A stretch of DNA of 17,049 nucleotides, taken from contig JAZNVP010000121.1 of the NCBI GenBank assembly GCA_045592865.1, positions 1 to 17,049 of the forward strand, in the 5' to 3' direction. Position 1 is the first letter of the stretch, and every line of letters begins with the position of its first letter. The translations under genes and the position numbers were made by a program. The DNA is from RGIG9114 sp045592865 (GTDB lineage Bacteria > Bacillota > Clostridia > Oscillospirales > JAGBHD01). Below are positions 14,634 through 17,049 of this stretch, piece after piece. The notes below the pieces were generated by a model, which ran no database searches, was not told where the DNA came from, and worked only from the letters and a program-made list of their open reading frames with translations.

Positions 14634-15681
14634 TGTCATAGTTGCTTTTTGTTTATTTTTATCCGGTTGTTTTAACTATAAGGAAATCAGAGACAGTGCG
14701 GTAGTTACGGCTATCTCAATAGACGTTTCAGATAGCGCTAAGTATAAGGTAGGTGCCGAAGTTGTTAAGGCAGGGGACATGGGGGACAGCTTAGAAAACG
14801 AAGTTTTATCAGTTGACTGCAATTCTTTAACGGAAGGCTTAAGCGAGATCGTTAAGTTGGTTAATAAAAACGTATATTTAGGATACTGTGAACTTATTAT
14901 TATAGGTGAGAGACTTGCAGAAAGAGGAATATCTGATATCCTTGATTATTTTATTCGAAACATCGAATACAGAAATGATTTACTTGTCTTTATTTCAAAG
15001 GATTCAGAAGCAAAAGCAATATTAAATACTAAGAATATTGAGCAAAAAATTATCGGACACGGATTATCCGATTCGCTTAAAGCTGATGAAGATTATCAAG
15101 CAACCTCGGTGTATTCAAAGCTATATAAAATAATGAACGAAACTAAAACAGATAACTGTTCGAGCATGATTTCTGTTCTTAAAAAGGAAAGTAATAATGA
15201 CGAAGAAATTATTAAAATAAGCGGTTCAGCCTACTTTAAAGGTGATAAAATTTTAGGATTTTTGAGCGAAAATGATACTTTTTTTATAAATTTATTAAAC
15301 AATCGTGTTAAGTTAGGAAACTTTACAGTAAAATATGATGATGAGTTGCTGGGGGTAAGACTGCTTGACTCGGCATGTAATATTAATCTTGTAGAAAACA
15401 GAGTGAAAATAAATTTGCAGTTATCGGTTGCTGTTACTGAGGACAATAACAGATCTGAAAATGAAGAAAATTATAATATGATTATTTCAAACGATGTTAA
15501 AACTAAGATCACACGCCTTTTATATGAGACGATTAAATATAAAAAAGCAGATTTAGTTGGTCTTTATTCAAAAGTCAATCTATCGGAGGAACAATTTCAC
15601 AAATTCCTCTCTGAATCCGAAAAAGAAATTGACGTTAGTGTTAAAATTAAAGGAAGCGGAATTAATGAATACTACAGTTAA
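14620..15681 (+). CDS. Spore germination receptor C subunit, lipoprotein (Ger(x)C family)
   Basis: This lipoprotein component of the germinant receptor is anchored on the outer face of the spore inner membrane. The 353-residue protein has a short signal peptide with the lipobox LSGC (Cys17). It is followed by the characteristic N-terminal domain of the family: FNYKEIRDSAVVTAISID, where the family usually shows a Trp-Asp-x-x-Glu-like start, and the conserved YLGYCELIIIGERLAERGI stretch near residues 87-105. The C-terminal half, with Lys-Glu-rich alternating strands, fits the third domain of GerC proteins. The reading frame overlaps the A subunit by 14 bases and the B subunit by 17 bases, so the three are probably translated in a coupled way. 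Confidence 0.9.
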   Translation: MKKISVIVAFCLFLSGCFNYKEIRDSAVVTAISIDVSDSAKYKVGAEVVKAGDMGDSLENEVLSVDCNSLTEGLSEIVKLVNKNVYLGYCELIIIGERLAERGISDILDYFIRNIEYRNDLLVFISKDSEAKAILNTKNIEQKIIGHGLSDSLKADEDYQATSVYSKLYKIMNETKTDNCSSMISVLKKESNNDEEIIKISGSAYFKGDKILGFLSENDTFFINLLNNRVKLGNFTVKYDDELLGVRLLDSACNINLVENRVKINLQLSVAVTEDNNRSENEENYNMIISNDVKTKITRLLYETIKYKKADLVGLYSKVNLSEEQFHKFLSESEKEIDVSVKIKGSGINEYYS

Positions 15682-16756
15682 GAAGTTGAAAATCCATCAA
15701 TTGTTCTGTATTACGCTTATGTTTAATATTTCTTCTGTTTTAGTTTTCAGAGGGTTTATTAACAGCAAAACAAGGCTTTGGCTTTCCGTGTTGATTGCAG
15801 GATTGATATTTAATCTGATTTATATAGTTTTTATAAAACTTTTTGATGGGGTAAATTATGATAATTTCTTCAGTTTGACTGAAGACGTCTGTGGTAAAAT
15901 TACGGGAAAAGTTTTAGGTGCTCTTCTCAGCATATATGCAATTTTTATTGCTACAAGAGTGCTAAACAGTGCATCCTCATTGATTGTTAACGTTTCGCTT
16001 GATAAGACTCCTCAAATATTAATTATATCTCTAATTGGTGCAGTATCTGTTTTTGCAATAATTTCCGGTCTTGGTGTTTTTGGAAAATTTTCAGTAATAT
16101 CATTTGTTTTGATATCAATATTTATTGCAGTAACATTTTTAATCGGTTTTGATAACATCGAATGGAAAAATCTGTTCAACAAAGAATCGGTTCGATTTAA
16201 TGATTATGCTTCCGACATAACGTCTTACTTTGCTTATCCTTTTGCCGAAAACATTATTCTTATATACTTGCTTCCAAAAACAGAAAAAAGATCTAAAAGG
16301 GGAAGAGCATTGATATTTGGGTCTGTTATAGGATCGTTAGCTATATCGTTGATTTCTGCATTTTGCTTAGGAGTTTTAGGCCTTCCGATGTTTGAAACAC
16401 AGTATTATTCATTTTACAGTTCGGTTTCAGTAATTAATTTTGGAGAATTGATTTCCAGATTAGAAATTATAATAAGCGTTGTTCTTGTCTTAAGTCTAAT
16501 AATTAAGTATGCTGTGTGTTTGAATTTTGCAGTTGGATATATAAAAAGATTTTCAATTATAAAAAGAGAAAAAACAGTTTATTATTCATTATTAATTTTG
16601 ACTTCTGCTATAGCAGCTTTGTTAGGAAGCAGGAACTACTCGCTGATTAAAATTTTTGATACCTATAAGCTTTGGTCGTGGATATTTCATCTTGTTATTC
16701 CAATTATTATAATAGTATTTATAGTGGTAAAAAGAAAAAAAGACATGACCCATTAA
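15665..16756 (+). CDS. Spore germination receptor B subunit (GerB family, APC-fold permease-like)
   Basis: This integral membrane subunit of the germinant receptor belongs to the spore permease branch of the amino acid-polyamine-organocation superfamily, and is the subunit thought to bind the germinant. I chose ATG 15665, which has AAGGAAG about 8 bases upstream and gives 363 residues, the usual size. An ATG at 15557 in the same frame would add 36 polar residues and overlap gerC by 125 bases. About ten hydrophobic segments are visible, starting with a short polar head (MNTTVKKLKIHQLF). The pattern continues through FAYPFAENIILIYLLPK near the middle and GLPMFETQYYSFY in the second half. The gene order A-C-B matches the Bacillus subtilis gerK operon rather than gerA. 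Confidence 0.9.
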   Translation: MNTTVKKLKIHQLFCITLMFNISSVLVFRGFINSKTRLWLSVLIAGLIFNLIYIVFIKLFDGVNYDNFFSLTEDVCGKITGKVLGALLSIYAIFIATRVLNSASSLIVNVSLDKTPQILIISLIGAVSVFAIISGLGVFGKFSVISFVLISIFIAVTFLIGFDNIEWKNLFNKESVRFNDYASDITSYFAYPFAENIILIYLLPKTEKRSKRGRALIFGSVIGSLAISLISAFCLGVLGLPMFETQYYSFYSSVSVINFGELISRLEIIISVVLVLSLIIKYAVCLNFAVGYIKRFSIIKREKTVYYSLLILTSAIAALLGSRNYSLIKIFDTYKLWSWIFHLVIPIIIIVFIVVKRKKDMTH

Positions 16757-16773
16757 TCGGTCGGGGCTTTTTT
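16735..16773. terminator. Weak, probably bidirectional terminator between gerB-type gene and the minus-strand gene
   Basis: A short GACC/GGTC stem (16747-16750 with 16759-16762) has an A-rich tract on its left and GGGGC followed by six T on its right (16768-16773). The A and T tracts can pair around an unmatched inner part. It begins within the last codons of the B subunit gene and suits convergent transcription. Confidence 0.5.
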
Positions 16774-16778
16774 AAAAA

Positions 16779-17049
16779 TTAAAGATATTTTTTAACGGAT
16801 TCGGGAAGTTCGGAAGCATCAGCTGAGACTGTTAACGTTATACTTGCTTCGGTATCCAGAGCACTAATCTTATCTAAGAAATCACCGAGAGCGGTGAGAT
16901 CTGCAGATCCGATTTTTAATACTGAATCGATGAATAAATCCGTTATATCATAGTTACCGGCAAGAATTCCTGCTATGAATCCATAGAAAGCTTCATAACC
17001 AACAACCGAATAATGTTCAACGTCCACTAATCTGATAGCATGAGAGATA
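16779..17049 (-). CDS. Unrecognised protein, C-terminal fragment cut by the right edge
   Basis: The minus-strand frame is open from the right edge to TAA at 16781-16779, giving about 90 residues of C-terminus. A GTG at 17027 could be read as a start, but the frame stays open upstream of it without a ribosome site, so the true start is probably outside the window. The visible part reads as alternating hydrophobic and acidic segments: GYEAFYGFIAGILAGNYDIT, then DLTALGDFLDKI, then a beta-like TEASITLTVSAD and a final ESVKKYL. There is no lipobox or clear membrane helix. I do not recognise the family. The evidence that it is real is its position after a shared terminator and amino acid composition like the other genes. 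Confidence 0.5.
   Translation of the reverse strand, partial: ISHAIRLVDVEHYSVVGYEAFYGFIAGILAGNYDITDLFIDSVLKIGSADLTALGDFLDKISALDTEASITLTVSADASELPESVKKYL

Noticed and set aside
15557..15664. Upstream start for the germination B subunit
   Set aside because: It would overlap the C-subunit gene by 125 bases and add a polar extension unlike the family. ATG 15665 has a well-placed ribosome site.

Overview
This is a low-G+C, densely packed bacterial segment. It most likely comes from an endospore-forming Clostridia-type Firmicute. The evidence is a gerA/gerC/gerB-type spore germination operon, Gram-positive style Shine-Dalgarno sites (GGAGG, AAGGAG), textbook sigma-A-type promoters, a one-chain iron-sulfur L-serine dehydratase, and lipoboxes ending in SGC or SSC. 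No rRNA, tRNA, CRISPR array, insertion sequence or phage gene is visible, and no stretch longer than about 130 bases lacks a gene. This is chromosomal housekeeping sequence with a few odd points.

Layout: (1) 1-823, minus strand, cut by the left edge: a riboflavin kinase domain joined in frame to a YpsA/DUF1273-type SLOG Rossmann domain. This is the most unusual protein here. (2) 953-1876, plus strand: a membrane-anchored alpha/beta hydrolase, divergent from (1). It shares a bidirectional terminator with the convergent gene (3). (3) 1907-2524, minus strand: a flavodoxin-fold FMN reductase / iron-sulfur flavoprotein relative. (4) 2631-3848: single-chain Fe-S L-serine dehydratase, with a terminator overlapping its stop codon. 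(5) 3936-8397: a tight five-gene run, proB-proA-proC-glycosyltransferase-uppP, from one strong promoter. It covers all three steps from glutamate to proline, then a family 2 glycosyltransferase and undecaprenyl-diphosphatase. (6) 8491-13073: from a perfect TTGACA-N17-TATAAT promoter, an ABC exporter half-transporter, prfB (release factor 2) and an OppA-like solute-binding lipoprotein, closed by a strong terminator. (7) 13164-16756: the germinant receptor operon in the order A-C-B, with overlapping genes. (8) 16779-17049, minus strand: the C-terminal end of an unrecognised protein cut by the right edge.

Functionally, (5) makes proline and recycles the lipid carrier for wall and surface polymers. 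(6) links translation termination and two unrelated transport proteins in one transcript. (7) would sit in the spore inner membrane and sense germinants. The observations most worth following are the riboflavin kinase-SLOG fusion, the frameshift-free prfB and its placement, the PUA-less ProB with an envelope tail on its operon, and a marked preference for C-ending Asn/Asp/Tyr codons directly before Val codons.
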